Positions 42,802-51,171 of a DNA stretch of 64,000 bases are shown here, piece after piece. The stretch is from Dethiosulfovibrio peptidovorans DSM 11002. Its GTDB lineage: Bacteria; Synergistota; Synergistia; Synergistales; Dethiosulfovibrionaceae. Numbering within the stretch: the first letter of the stretch is position 1; every line of letters begins with the position of its first letter. A program made the position numbers and the translations under genes. The DNA lies in contig NZ_ABTR02000001.1 in NCBI RefSeq assembly GCF_000172975.1, positions 1,898,501 to 1,962,500 on the forward strand, in the 5' to 3' direction. The notes under the pieces were generated by a model. That model ran no database searches, had not been told where the DNA came from, and was given only the letters and a program-made list of their open reading frames with translations.

Positions 42802-43341
42802 TCATTTCCTCTTCATCCTGAAGTATCCGCCTAAACAGCTTTTTACGTCGAAAACGGTCACGAAGGCCAGGTGTTTGATCATCCTGGTTATCTCCGGGAT
42901 GTCCTTTCTGTTGCATATTATCTTGATTATATATCTGGGGCCGTTCTTCCCCTCACCTCTTATCATCGTAGTGCCGAAACCTCTGTCTCTGAGGTCGTCT
43001 ACGACCTTCAACGTCTCGTCGCTACAGGGTGCCATCGCCTCCAGCATCGTATAGCCTTTCATGAACTTGTCCTCCATAAAGGCCCCTACATAGTTTCCGA
43101 AGGCGTATCCCGTGCAGTATGCCAGTAGTTCCATGGTCTTGAGGGTGCGACCGCCCCCCAGTATGTGACTCAGCACCGCCATATATATCATAATCTCGAA
43201 GAAACCTATCATGGTGGCGGCTATTCTATGTCCTCTCACCAACTGGAGAATCCTGAAAGTGCCGAGGCTAACGTCGGTTACTCTGGCTAAGAATATCATT
43301 GTCATGCTGAGCAGAAGAGCGGTGTCGATCAATGAAATCAC
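42802..43341 (-). CDS. UPF0316 (DUF2179/DUF5698) membrane protein
   Basis: Protein of about 179 residues in the UPF0316 (YebE) family. Three hydrophobic segments at the start (TALLLSMTMIFLARVTDVSLGTFRILQLV, AATMIGFFEIMIYMAVLSHIL, LLAYCTGYAFGNYVGAF) are followed by a DUF2179 domain (GYTMLEAMAPCSDETLKVVDDLRDRGFGTTMIRGEGKNGPRYIIKIICNRKDIPEI). The function is unknown. The start is unsure: GTG 43341 gives the family length but has only 2 bases after AAAGGA; TTG 43332 has 11. A longer frame to 43527 crosses the divergent gene start and is unlikely. Confidence 0.88.
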   Translation of the reverse strand: MISLIDTALLLSMTMIFLARVTDVSLGTFRILQLVRGHRIAATMIGFFEIMIYMAVLSHILGGGRTLKTMELLAYCTGYAFGNYVGAFMEDKFMKGYTMLEAMAPCSDETLKVVDDLRDRGFGTTMIRGEGKNGPRYIIKIICNRKDIPEITRMIKHLAFVTVFDVKSCLGGYFRMKRK

Positions 43342-43454
43342 GGTCCTTTCTAGTGTCTTTTTCCCTTTTTCCTGTGCTATGCTTAGTCGTGAGATAAAGC
43401 TTCGATACGGAGGCATTTCAGCCTGCGTAAATACATTTTCGGGAGGTCTTTTAT

Positions 43455-45096
43455 ATGAGAAGATGCACCGTCCGAGTTGGGAAGCTATTTTTTGTCCTGA
43501 TGGCGATAATGGCTTTTTCCATGCCATCTTGGGGCAAGGATGGAACCGCCACTATAGTGGGATTCAACGATATGCACGGGAAGATATTTTCCTACGAAGC
43601 CACGGTAAAGGTTGACGGCGAAAAGGTCAAGGAAGACGTTGGAGGAATAGCTAGAATGGCCTCGGTTATAAGGGAGATAAAATCTCAATCTCTCGGTAAC
43701 GTCGTCGTGGCTCAGATGGGTGATACGGTTGAAGGTCCGCTTTTCTTTTTCTTTCATGGAAAAGCTGAGCTGGCCGGAATAGACGCGATACCGGTGGACG
43801 TTGGAATTCCTGGCAACCACGAATTCGATCTGGGAGCCGATGTGTTCGGCCAGTTCGTAAGGACCGCCTCCTTCCCCTTGATATGCGCCAACCTGGATAC
43901 CTCCATAGAGGACTGCGAGCTGCCAGCTACCTGGACGACCACTCTGAAAAACGGTCTTAAGGTAGGGTTTTTTCGGTTTGCTCTGTACTGAACTGGCATC
44001 TCTCACCAGTCCCGGTCCTGATATCGCGGCCGGCCAGGATCTGATCGCCGTTTCCGAAAAATGCGTCGAGGACCTTCGAGAACGGGGATGCGATGTCATA
44101 GTAGCGTTAACCCACGTGGGGATCGACTCAGATAGGGCACTGGCCGGATCCGTCTCGGGAATACATGCCATCTTAGGAGGACACAGCCATACAGTGATGG
44201 AGTCTCCGGAGATAGTGGAGGGCCCAGATGGATGGAGGACCATGATAGGACAGGCCGGTGCCATGGCGAGATACGTCGGTTCCATGGCGGTAACGGTCAA
44301 GGACGGAGAACTCGACGTCGAAAGATCGAGCTGGAAGCTGATCGAGATGCGTCAATCTATTCCCAAGGCTCAGGACGTAGAGTCCGCAATAGAGCCTTAC
44401 GGAGAGGAGCTTAAGAAAAATCTGAGTAAAAAGGTCGGAACCTTCGCTGCCGATATGGATGCCACCAAGCTTGTGGTGAGGGCCCGTGAATCCGCATTAG
44501 GAGACTACCTGGCCGATGGACTTCGTTGGAAAGCCGGAACCGACGTAGCCTTCGTGAACGGTGGAGGTATCAGAGGAGACAGAGTATTCCCCGCCGGAGA
44601 AATTTCCTACAACACGATAATGGAAATCTTCCCTTGGGGCAACACTATGCAGACCTTCTCTTTCTCCGGAGCGGAGCTGCGGGAAGTGATGGAGATATCC
44701 GCCTCGGCTCTCAAGGGGACGGACGATGAATACGATCCGGCCGTGAGGGCTCCTAGCGGAGCTTTTCTACAGATATCCGGTCTTAGAGTGGTCCTCGATC
44801 TCACCAAGGCCCCTGCATTGATAGACAACGATTCCAAGTTGATCCGTTCGGGAGCCCGGGTAGTCTCCATGGAGATAGAGAGGGACGGGAAAAGGATTCC
44901 TCTCGAGGACGACGAAATATACACCGTCGCCACCTATTCCTGGACCGGAGGAGGAGGGGACAAGTATTATCCTTTCGCCCGTAAAAAAGCCGCCGAATCC
45001 TACGTTACCGACTCGGACGTTTTGGCTGAGACCATAAGACACACCGAGGGGATAGTGGAAAAATCCGAGGACGGGCGCATTGCGGTGAAAAAATGA
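43455..45096 (+). pseudogene. Secreted 5'-nucleotidase/metallophosphatase (UshA-like), frameshifted
   Basis: Two adjacent frames make one complete 5'-nucleotidase of about 546 residues. Part 1 (43455-43991) has a signal peptide (residues 1-27) and metal motifs GFNDMHGK and GNHEFD. Part 2 (from 43978) has ALTHVG, GGHSHT and the C-terminal domain (NGGGIRGDRVFPAGEISYNTIMEIFPWGNTMQTF, YSWTGGGGDKY). The frame breaks at a run of six Ts (43968-43973): removing one T restores GFFGLLCTELAS. It may be a real mutation, a sequencing error or polymerase slippage. GGGAGG precedes the ATG. All other residues look intact, so decay, if real, is recent. Confidence 0.88.
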
Positions 45097-45146
45097 AGTC
45101 AAAGGTTTAAGGTCTAAGGGTTTCCTGAAGTAGTTCCGGTCTTTAA

Positions 45147-45182
45147 GCAGGTGTGCCATCGATGGCGCACTTGCTTTTTTTT
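45147..45182 (+). terminator. Terminator after the 5'-nucleotidase gene
   Basis: GCAGGTGTGCCATC pairs with GATGGCGCACTTGC, with two G-U pairs, and is followed by eight Ts. It is a strong intrinsic terminator. Confidence 0.9.
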
Positions 45183-45259
45183 GCGTCCTGTTGTAGGATA
45201 TCCTGAACTTAAAATCATAGCTTGGTTTTTTAAGAAACCTTAGTTTTGTGGAGGTGCCT

Positions 45260-46291
45260 ATGTATCAGGTCGCTTTAAGTCTGTCAGATGGAACTTCGAA
45301 GAGTTGCCTTTCGACGATCGATGGAGTCGATATCGAGGGGGAGCTTGTCTTCACCACCGCCTATCCGGGGTACTCTCAGTCCATCACAGATCCGTCCTAT
45401 CACGGTCAGATTTTGGTGTTCGCCTTCCCCTGTATAGGAATATACGGATTGGACGAAGTGGATTTTCAGAGCTCCAGGCCTTGGGTTAAGGCTGTGGTCG
45501 TCCAGAGACTCCAGGATACGGAGGGGACTTTTGAAAAATGGTTGGCCAAATGGGGTGTTCCAGTCATAACCGGGCTCGACTGTAGGTCTTTGGTCCTGAA
45601 GTTGAGGGAAATAGACACTCCAATGGCCAGGATATCCGAGACGAGAGAGCCCCCCATCGTCGATACTTTGGGGGGTGGCCTCGTTTCCGAAGTCTCCTCT
45701 TCGGCGGTGCGAAATTATGGATCCGGTAGCACCTCTGTGGCTTTGATCGACTACGGCACGAAGATGGATATAGTCAGGCGTTTGGTCGACAGAGGGTGTT
45801 CCGTGACCCTTTTGCCTCACTCCGTCGATCCTCGTCTCGTCCTGAATGGAGATTTCGACGGAGTCCTGTTAAGCAACGGTCCCGGTGATCCTTCCCTTTT
45901 GCCCGAAGAGATAGGCGTTGTGAGAGAGCTGTTGGGTAAAATTCCTATTCTAGGTATCTGTCTCGGTTGTCAGATATTGGCTTTGGCTTGCGGTGCCGAG
46001 ACCGTCAGGCTGCCCTACGGACACAGGGGAGGAAACCACCCGGTTTTGGATCTCCGTACCGGCAGAGCCATGGTGACCAGCCAAAATCATGGTTATGCCA
46101 TAGATGAATCCAGTCTGAAAAATACCGATCTGGATATTTCTTTCCGTCATCTTTCCGATGGAACCGTGGAGGGGATCTCCGATCCCGCTCTCCGCATTTC
46201 CGGGGTACAGTTTCATCCGGAGGCGGGGGCCGGGCCTATGGACGGACTATGGATATTCGACGACTTCGTAGACACCCTGAGGAGGACTTGA
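45260..46291 (+). CDS. carA: Carbamoyl-phosphate synthase small chain
   Basis: Glutaminase subunit of 343 residues that feeds ammonia to CarB for pyrimidine and arginine synthesis. The N-terminal domain shows GELVFTTAYPGYSQSITDPSYHGQILVFAFPCIGIYG. The glutamine amidotransferase domain has the nucleophile in ILGICLGCQILALACG, and the His-Glu pair in VQFHPEAGAGP. It is slightly short for the family (about 360-380). ATG 45260 has GGAGG 5 bases upstream. The stop is 3 bases before carB. No pyrimidine attenuator is clear upstream. Confidence 0.96.
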   Translation: MYQVALSLSDGTSKSCLSTIDGVDIEGELVFTTAYPGYSQSITDPSYHGQILVFAFPCIGIYGLDEVDFQSSRPWVKAVVVQRLQDTEGTFEKWLAKWGVPVITGLDCRSLVLKLREIDTPMARISETREPPIVDTLGGGLVSEVSSSAVRNYGSGSTSVALIDYGTKMDIVRRLVDRGCSVTLLPHSVDPRLVLNGDFDGVLLSNGPGDPSLLPEEIGVVRELLGKIPILGICLGCQILALACGAETVRLPYGHRGGNHPVLDLRTGRAMVTSQNHGYAIDESSLKNTDLDISFRHLSDGTVEGISDPALRISGVQFHPEAGAGPMDGLWIFDDFVDTLRRT

Positions 46292-46294
46292 TCG

Positions 46295-49200
46295 ATGGAC
46301 GTTATCGAGAAAATACTGGTTATAGGTTCGGGGCCCATAAGAATAGGACAGGCCGCCGAGTTCGATTATTCCGGGAGTCAGGCCTGTCGAGCTCTGAAGG
46401 AGGAGGGATACGGCACGATCCTGCTGAACAGCAACCCCGCCACCATACAGACCGATACGTCTTTGGCCGACATGGTCTATCTACGTCCTCTTACGGTGGA
46501 GTCGGTGGAGGAAATTCTCGCTGCTCATAAGATCTACGGCGTTGTCGCTACCTTGGGAGGACAGACCGGCCTGAACCTCTGTGTGAGTTGTCAAGATATG
46601 GGTCTCTGGGACCGTTACGGCGTGAGAGTACTGGGAACCTCGGTGGCGTCCATCCTGAAGGCGGAGGGTCGGGAGTCCTTTAGAGACTGTGTTAGCTCCA
46701 TCGGGGAGCCGGTGGTGGAAAGCGCCTACGTGGGATCGATGAAAGAGGCCCTGGCCTTTGCGGAAAAGACGCCCTTTCCCATGGTGATAAGGCCCGATTT
46801 TACTTTGGGAGGAACCGGCGGAGGAGTAGCACGGGATGAGTCTTCTTTGAAAAGAATAGTCGCAGAGGGGCTTAAGGCGTCTCCGGTATCCAGGGTCCTG
46901 GTGGAGAGGTATCTTAAGGGATGGCGGGAGATAGAGGTAGAGGTCGTCCGGGACGGGTCTGGGAATTCCTTGGCAGTCTGTGGTATGGAGAACGTCGATC
47001 CCATGGGGGTGCATACCGGAGATTCGGTCGTGGTATCTCCGGTCCTGTCTCTTAGCGACAGGATCTGGCAGACCCTGCGCTATTCGGCCCTCAGGATAGT
47101 GGATGCCCTGGACGTAAGGGGAGCCTGTAACGTTCAGTTCGGATTAGCTCCCGATGGAGATGAATACGTCGTCATAGAGGTCAACCCTAGGGCCAGCAGA
47201 TCCAGTGCCCTGGCCAGCAAGGCGACGGGATATCCCATAGCCAGAATAGCCGCGAAAATCGCTCTGGGGCGTTCCTTGAGCGAGATGCCAAACCCTGTGA
47301 CCGGTACGGGCAGTGCGATGACAGAACCGGCACTGGACTACGTTGTGGTAAAGGTTCCACGTTTTCCTTTCGATACGTTCGATACGAAGGACCGATCCCT
47401 AGGGACCAAGATGAAGGCTACCGGAGAGGTCCTGGAGATGGGGCTTAGCTTCTCCGAGGCTTGGATGAAGGCCATGAGATCCCTGGGAACCGAGTCCTGG
47501 CGTTTCTCCGTCGACGGGGTCTGTCTGTCCGACGAAGAGCTACAGGAAGATCTGACGATCCCTACCGACAGAGCGCTGCTTTCCTCCATGGAACTTTTCA
47601 GAAGAGGCTATTCGACGAATTGTTTGGCACGGAGGTCCTCTATCGCTCCTTGCTTTTTGAATTTTCTCGAGGAGATCGTGTCCATGGAAAGAGTCATCTC
47701 TTCTGGAGGGCGGCTGGACGAATTCGTCTTGAGAAAGGCCAAGTCCATGGGATTTTCCGACAGGGCCGTCGCCTACTGGGCCGGAGTAGAAGAGGGAGAT
47801 GTCAGGGATCTTCGGAGGAAGGAGGGGATTGTTCCGGGGTATCGCGAGGTCGACGGTTGCGCCGGGGAATTCCCCGCCGGGTCCGGTTTCTGGTACGGCA
47901 GCTACTCCGCCGAAGGAGATGTTTTTTCCGCCCCCTCAGGGAGAGCTGTGGCGGTCCTCGGTTCCGGTTCCATAAGGATAGGGCAGGGGGTAGAGTTCGA
48001 TTACTGTTGCGTGAAGGCTGTTGAGGCCCTTAGACGGAGGGGGATTCGGGCGATTATGGTGAACGATAACCCCGAGACGGTGAGCACCGATCACGATATC
48101 TCCGACGGACTCTACGTAGAGCCATTGACTGCCGAGGACGTCGAAGCGTTGCTCGATAGGGAGGGGATATCCTCGGTATTCGCCTCCTTCGGCGGGCAGA
48201 CTTCGCTGAAGGTAGGTCTGGATCTGGAGGCCAGAGGTAAGGAGCTTATAGGAATCTCCGGCGATACGGTGATTCAGGCCGAGGATAGAGGTGCTTTCGT
48301 TTCTCTGCTCGATCGACTGGCCATTCCCTATCCTAAAGGGACTGCGGTACGAGACATTAAAGAGGGGCTGTCCTGCGGTGATGGCATCGGCTATCCTCTC
48401 ATGGTTCGTCCCAGCTTCGTCATAGGAGGGGCGGCCATGAGAGTGGTCTACCGTCCTCAGGACTTGGAAGGGGTCCTGGAAAGGGCGTTTTCCGTCGATG
48501 CCGATCAGGAGGTTTTGATGGATCGATTCCTCACCGGCAAAGAATTCGAGGTGGACGTAATCTGTGATGGCAAGGACGTGTTCGTGCCGGGTATTTTCGA
48601 GCATCTGGATCCGGCCGGGATCCACTCAGGGGATTCTATGGCGGTGTTTCCCGATATCTCCTTGAACGAAGAGATGCGTTTGGAGATAGCGAATATCTGT
48701 GAATCTCTCGGGAAAACGATGAACATAAAAGGCCTTTTGAACGTTCAAATGGTCCTTCACGGCGGTCGGCTGTGGGTCATAGAGGCCAATCCTAGGGCAA
48801 GCCGAACTGTTCCCATAGTGGCGAAGCTCACGGGATTGCCCTTGGTGGATATAGCGGTAGGCGTGGGGTTGGGAGAGCCCCTTTCATCTTTCGTCGTTCC
48901 CGGAATTCATCGTTATCAAGGACCGATGGGGGTCAAGGTTCCGGTTTTCTCAACAGAGAAGATCCCAGGGGCAGAGGTGAGACCCGGCCCGAGGATGAGC
49001 TCTACCGGGGAGTCCCTGGGATTGGGCGAGTCTTTAAGCGAGGCACTGAGAGAGGCCTGGGTCGGTGCCGGGTGGTCCGTCCCCCGTAAAGGCAGAGTCC
49101 TTTTTTCCGTGGACGATGGCAAAAAGGCGGAGGCCTGTGCCATTGCGGCTCTTTTCGAATCCAAGGGATGGGAGGTGGAAGGGACTCCTGGGACCGCTTA

Positions 49201-49429
49201 CTTTTTCTCCAGATGGGGGGTGAGTTGCCGTTCTGTCGTGAAAAAAGATGGATTGTCGGCCTCCTTGAACGATGGACGATGGGATCTGGTGGTAAACCTT
49301 CCGGGGCCCGATCTTGGTGCTATTAAAGAGGGAGCGGGAATAAGGAGAAATGCCATGGAAACGTCGACGCCCTGTCTTTTCTCGTTGGAGGCGGCGTCGG
49401 CTGTGGCGATGGCGTTAAACTTGACATAG
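46295..49429 (+). CDS. carB: Carbamoyl-phosphate synthase large chain
   Basis: Synthetase subunit of 1044 residues, close to the usual 1060-1075. It has two homologous ATP-grasp halves: the first starts KILVIGSGPIRIGQAAEFDYSGSQACRALKEEGY, the second near residue 550 with AVLGSGSIRIGQGVEFDYCCVKAVEALRRRGIRAIMVNDNPETVSTDHD. EVNPRASRSSALASKATGYPIA and EANPRASRTVPIVAKLTGLP mark the active sites. The C-terminal MGS-like allosteric domain is present but somewhat reduced. GGAGG precedes the ATG. The gene end carries the nifS promoter. Confidence 0.96.
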   Translation: MDVIEKILVIGSGPIRIGQAAEFDYSGSQACRALKEEGYGTILLNSNPATIQTDTSLADMVYLRPLTVESVEEILAAHKIYGVVATLGGQTGLNLCVSCQDMGLWDRYGVRVLGTSVASILKAEGRESFRDCVSSIGEPVVESAYVGSMKEALAFAEKTPFPMVIRPDFTLGGTGGGVARDESSLKRIVAEGLKASPVSRVLVERYLKGWREIEVEVVRDGSGNSLAVCGMENVDPMGVHTGDSVVVSPVLSLSDRIWQTLRYSALRIVDALDVRGACNVQFGLAPDGDEYVVIEVNPRASRSSALASKATGYPIARIAAKIALGRSLSEMPNPVTGTGSAMTEPALDYVVVKVPRFPFDTFDTKDRSLGTKMKATGEVLEMGLSFSEAWMKAMRSLGTESWRFSVDGVCLSDEELQEDLTIPTDRALLSSMELFRRGYSTNCLARRSSIAPCFLNFLEEIVSMERVISSGGRLDEFVLRKAKSMGFSDRAVAYWAGVEEGDVRDLRRKEGIVPGYREVDGCAGEFPAGSGFWYGSYSAEGDVFSAPSGRAVAVLGSGSIRIGQGVEFDYCCVKAVEALRRRGIRAIMVNDNPETVSTDHDISDGLYVEPLTAEDVEALLDREGISSVFASFGGQTSLKVGLDLEARGKELIGISGDTVIQAEDRGAFVSLLDRLAIPYPKGTAVRDIKEGLSCGDGIGYPLMVRPSFVIGGAAMRVVYRPQDLEGVLERAFSVDADQEVLMDRFLTGKEFEVDVICDGKDVFVPGIFEHLDPAGIHSGDSMAVFPDISLNEEMRLEIANICESLGKTMNIKGLLNVQMVLHGGRLWVIEANPRASRTVPIVAKLTGLPLVDIAVGVGLGEPLSSFVVPGIHRYQGPMGVKVPVFSTEKIPGAEVRPGPRMSSTGESLGLGESLSEALREAWVGAGWSVPRKGRVLFSVDDGKKAEACAIAALFESKGWEVEGTPGTAYFFSRWGVSCRSVVKKDGLSASLNDGRWDLVVNLPGPDLGAIKEGAGIRRNAMETSTPCLFSLEAASAVAMALNLT

Positions 49430-49449
49430 TTGGTAGGGTATGCTAGTCT
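49421..49449 (+). promoter_or_regulatory. nifS-nifU promoter
   Basis: TTGACA (49421-49426), 17 bases and TAGTCT (49444-49449), starting inside the last codons of carB. Confidence 0.65.
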
Positions 49450-49497
49450 AGCATCGAAACACATTGGACTTTACGTCTATCTTCAGGAGGCGATGCC

Positions 49498-50691
49498 ATG
49501 AATGGCAAGGTATATATGGATTATGCCGCCACTACCTTCGTTAGACCGGAGGTCGTGGCGGCCATGATGCCCTACCACTCGATTTCCTTTGAGAACCCTT
49601 CGTCGCTTTACAGCTACTCCGATGGGAACAGACGAGCTATAGAGGAAGCTCGAGAGGCGGTGGCCGACCTCATAGGAGCGTTGCCTGAGGAGATTTTCTT
49701 CACCGGCGGCGGTTCGGAGGCGGATAACTGGGCCCTTAAGGGGTTGGCTTTCTCTCGGGCCGGCAAAGATAAACGGCACCTGATAACCACCGAGACCGAA
49801 CACCATGCGGTGCTCCATTCCATGGATTTTCTGGAGAGGATGGGTTTTCGTGTCACTTATCTTCCTGTAGATTCGGAGGGATTCGTCTCCATCGATAAGT
49901 TGAAGGAGGCCATAAGAGACGACACCTTGTTGGTCTCGGTCGCATTCGCCAACAACGAAATAGGCACTATTCAGGATGTAGAGGCGATCGGAAAAGTCTG
50001 TAGGGACAGAGGTGTACTGTTTCACACCGATGCGGTTCAGGCCGTGGTTCACGTGCCTATAGACGTGAAGTCTATGGGGATAGATATGCTTTCCATGGCG
50101 GCCCATAAATTCTATGGCCCCAAAGGTGTCGGGGCCCTTTACGTGAAAAAGGGGATACGATTGGAGAATCTCATACACGGTGGAGGTCAGGAGAGATCTA
50201 GACGGGCAGGAACGGAGAATGTAGCGTCGATAGTCGGTATGGGAAAGGCCGCCTCCTTGGCCTCGGAGGAAATGGAGTCTGATTCCCTAGAGATCTGCAA
50301 ACTTCGTGATCGTCTCATCGATGGAGTCATGTCCACCATACCTCATACCAGGCTCAACGGTCCCGTGGGAGACAGGCGTTTGTCCAACAACGCCAACTTC
50401 AGCTTCGTAGGAATTGAGGGAGAGACCCTTCTGTTGGACCTGGACGATGCCGGGATAGCCGCCTCTACCGGAAGTGCCTGCGCGTCCGCTTCTCTCGATC
50501 CGTCTCACGTCCTAATGGCCATAGGGCTGTCTCACGAGATGGCCCACGGTTCTGTCAGGTTGACTCTGGGGCGGTCCAGCTCTGACTACGACGTGGCTCG
50601 ACTCCTGGAGGTCTTGCCCTCCATCGTGGAGGGGAGAAGGGCGATGTCTCCTCTTTGGGACGACTACATGGCCCGACGGGAGGTTCTGTGA
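49498..50691 (+). CDS. nifS: Cysteine desulfurase NifS/IscS
   Basis: PLP enzyme of 397 residues that takes sulfur from cysteine for Fe-S cluster assembly. It starts YMDYAATTFVRPEVVAAMMPY; the PLP Lys is in SMAAHKFYGPKGVGALYV (about residue 204), and the persulfide Cys is in ASTGSACASASLDPSHVLMAIGL (about residue 325). ATEFEV-like substrate motif is VSVAFANNEIGTIQD. GGAGG lies 7 bases before the ATG. Its stop overlaps the nifU start by one base. In this window it could also supply sulfur for the molybdenum enzymes; that is inference. Confidence 0.96.
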   Translation: MNGKVYMDYAATTFVRPEVVAAMMPYHSISFENPSSLYSYSDGNRRAIEEAREAVADLIGALPEEIFFTGGGSEADNWALKGLAFSRAGKDKRHLITTETEHHAVLHSMDFLERMGFRVTYLPVDSEGFVSIDKLKEAIRDDTLLVSVAFANNEIGTIQDVEAIGKVCRDRGVLFHTDAVQAVVHVPIDVKSMGIDMLSMAAHKFYGPKGVGALYVKKGIRLENLIHGGGQERSRRAGTENVASIVGMGKAASLASEEMESDSLEICKLRDRLIDGVMSTIPHTRLNGPVGDRRLSNNANFSFVGIEGETLLLDLDDAGIAASTGSACASASLDPSHVLMAIGLSHEMAHGSVRLTLGRSSSDYDVARLLEVLPSIVEGRRAMSPLWDDYMARREVL

Positions 50692-51119
50692 TGCTATACA
50701 GCGAGATCGTGATGGATCATTTTAGAAATCCGAGAAATGTCGGGGAGATTGAGAATCCCGACGGGGTCGGAGAGGTAGGCAACGCCAAATGTGGCGACAT
50801 AATGAAGATATATCTCAGGATAGAGGACGACGTCATAATCGACGTCAGATTTAAGACCTTTGGATGTGCCTCCGCCATAGCTTCCTCCAGCATGGCTACC
50901 GAGATGATAAAGGGCAAGTCCGTCCAGGAGGCCGCCGAGCTCACCAACAAAGCAGTAGCTCAGGCGTTGGACGGCTTGCCTCCGGTCAAGATGCACTGTT
51001 CCGTACTGGCCGAGGAAGCCATAACAAAGGCTCTCAACGATTACCTGGGCAAAAAAGGGCGTCCACTGCTTCCCGAGAGGAACCAGAATCAGCTTGCCCA
51101 CGATCATGGCAACCGATAA
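50691..51119 (+). CDS. nifU: Fe-S cluster scaffold protein NifU/IscU-like
   Basis: Scaffold of 142 residues on which 2Fe-2S clusters form before transfer to target proteins. The three cluster cysteines are in AKCGD, FGCAS and HCSVLAEEA (about residues 34, 61 and 104), with MLYSEIVMDHFRNPRNVGEIENPDGVGEVGNAKCGD at the start, as in IscU/NifU N-domains. No C-terminal Nfu domain is present. The final 20 residues are rich in Asn, Gln and His. ATG 50691 shares a base with the nifS stop, and GGGAGG lies within nifS. Confidence 0.95.
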   Translation: MLYSEIVMDHFRNPRNVGEIENPDGVGEVGNAKCGDIMKIYLRIEDDVIIDVRFKTFGCASAIASSSMATEMIKGKSVQEAAELTNKAVAQALDGLPPVKMHCSVLAEEAITKALNDYLGKKGRPLLPERNQNQLAHDHGNR

Positions 51120-51132
51120 GGGCTATAAAAAG

Positions 51133-51166
51133 AAAGAGTAGGAGGGGATTTCCCCTCCTACTCTTT
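51133..51166. terminator. Bidirectional terminator between nifU and adhE
   Basis: AAAGAGTAGGAGGGGA and its exact complement, with a 2-base TT centre, lie between the convergent genes; the flanking A and T tracts serve both strands. Confidence 0.88.
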
Positions 51167-51171
51167 GCATT

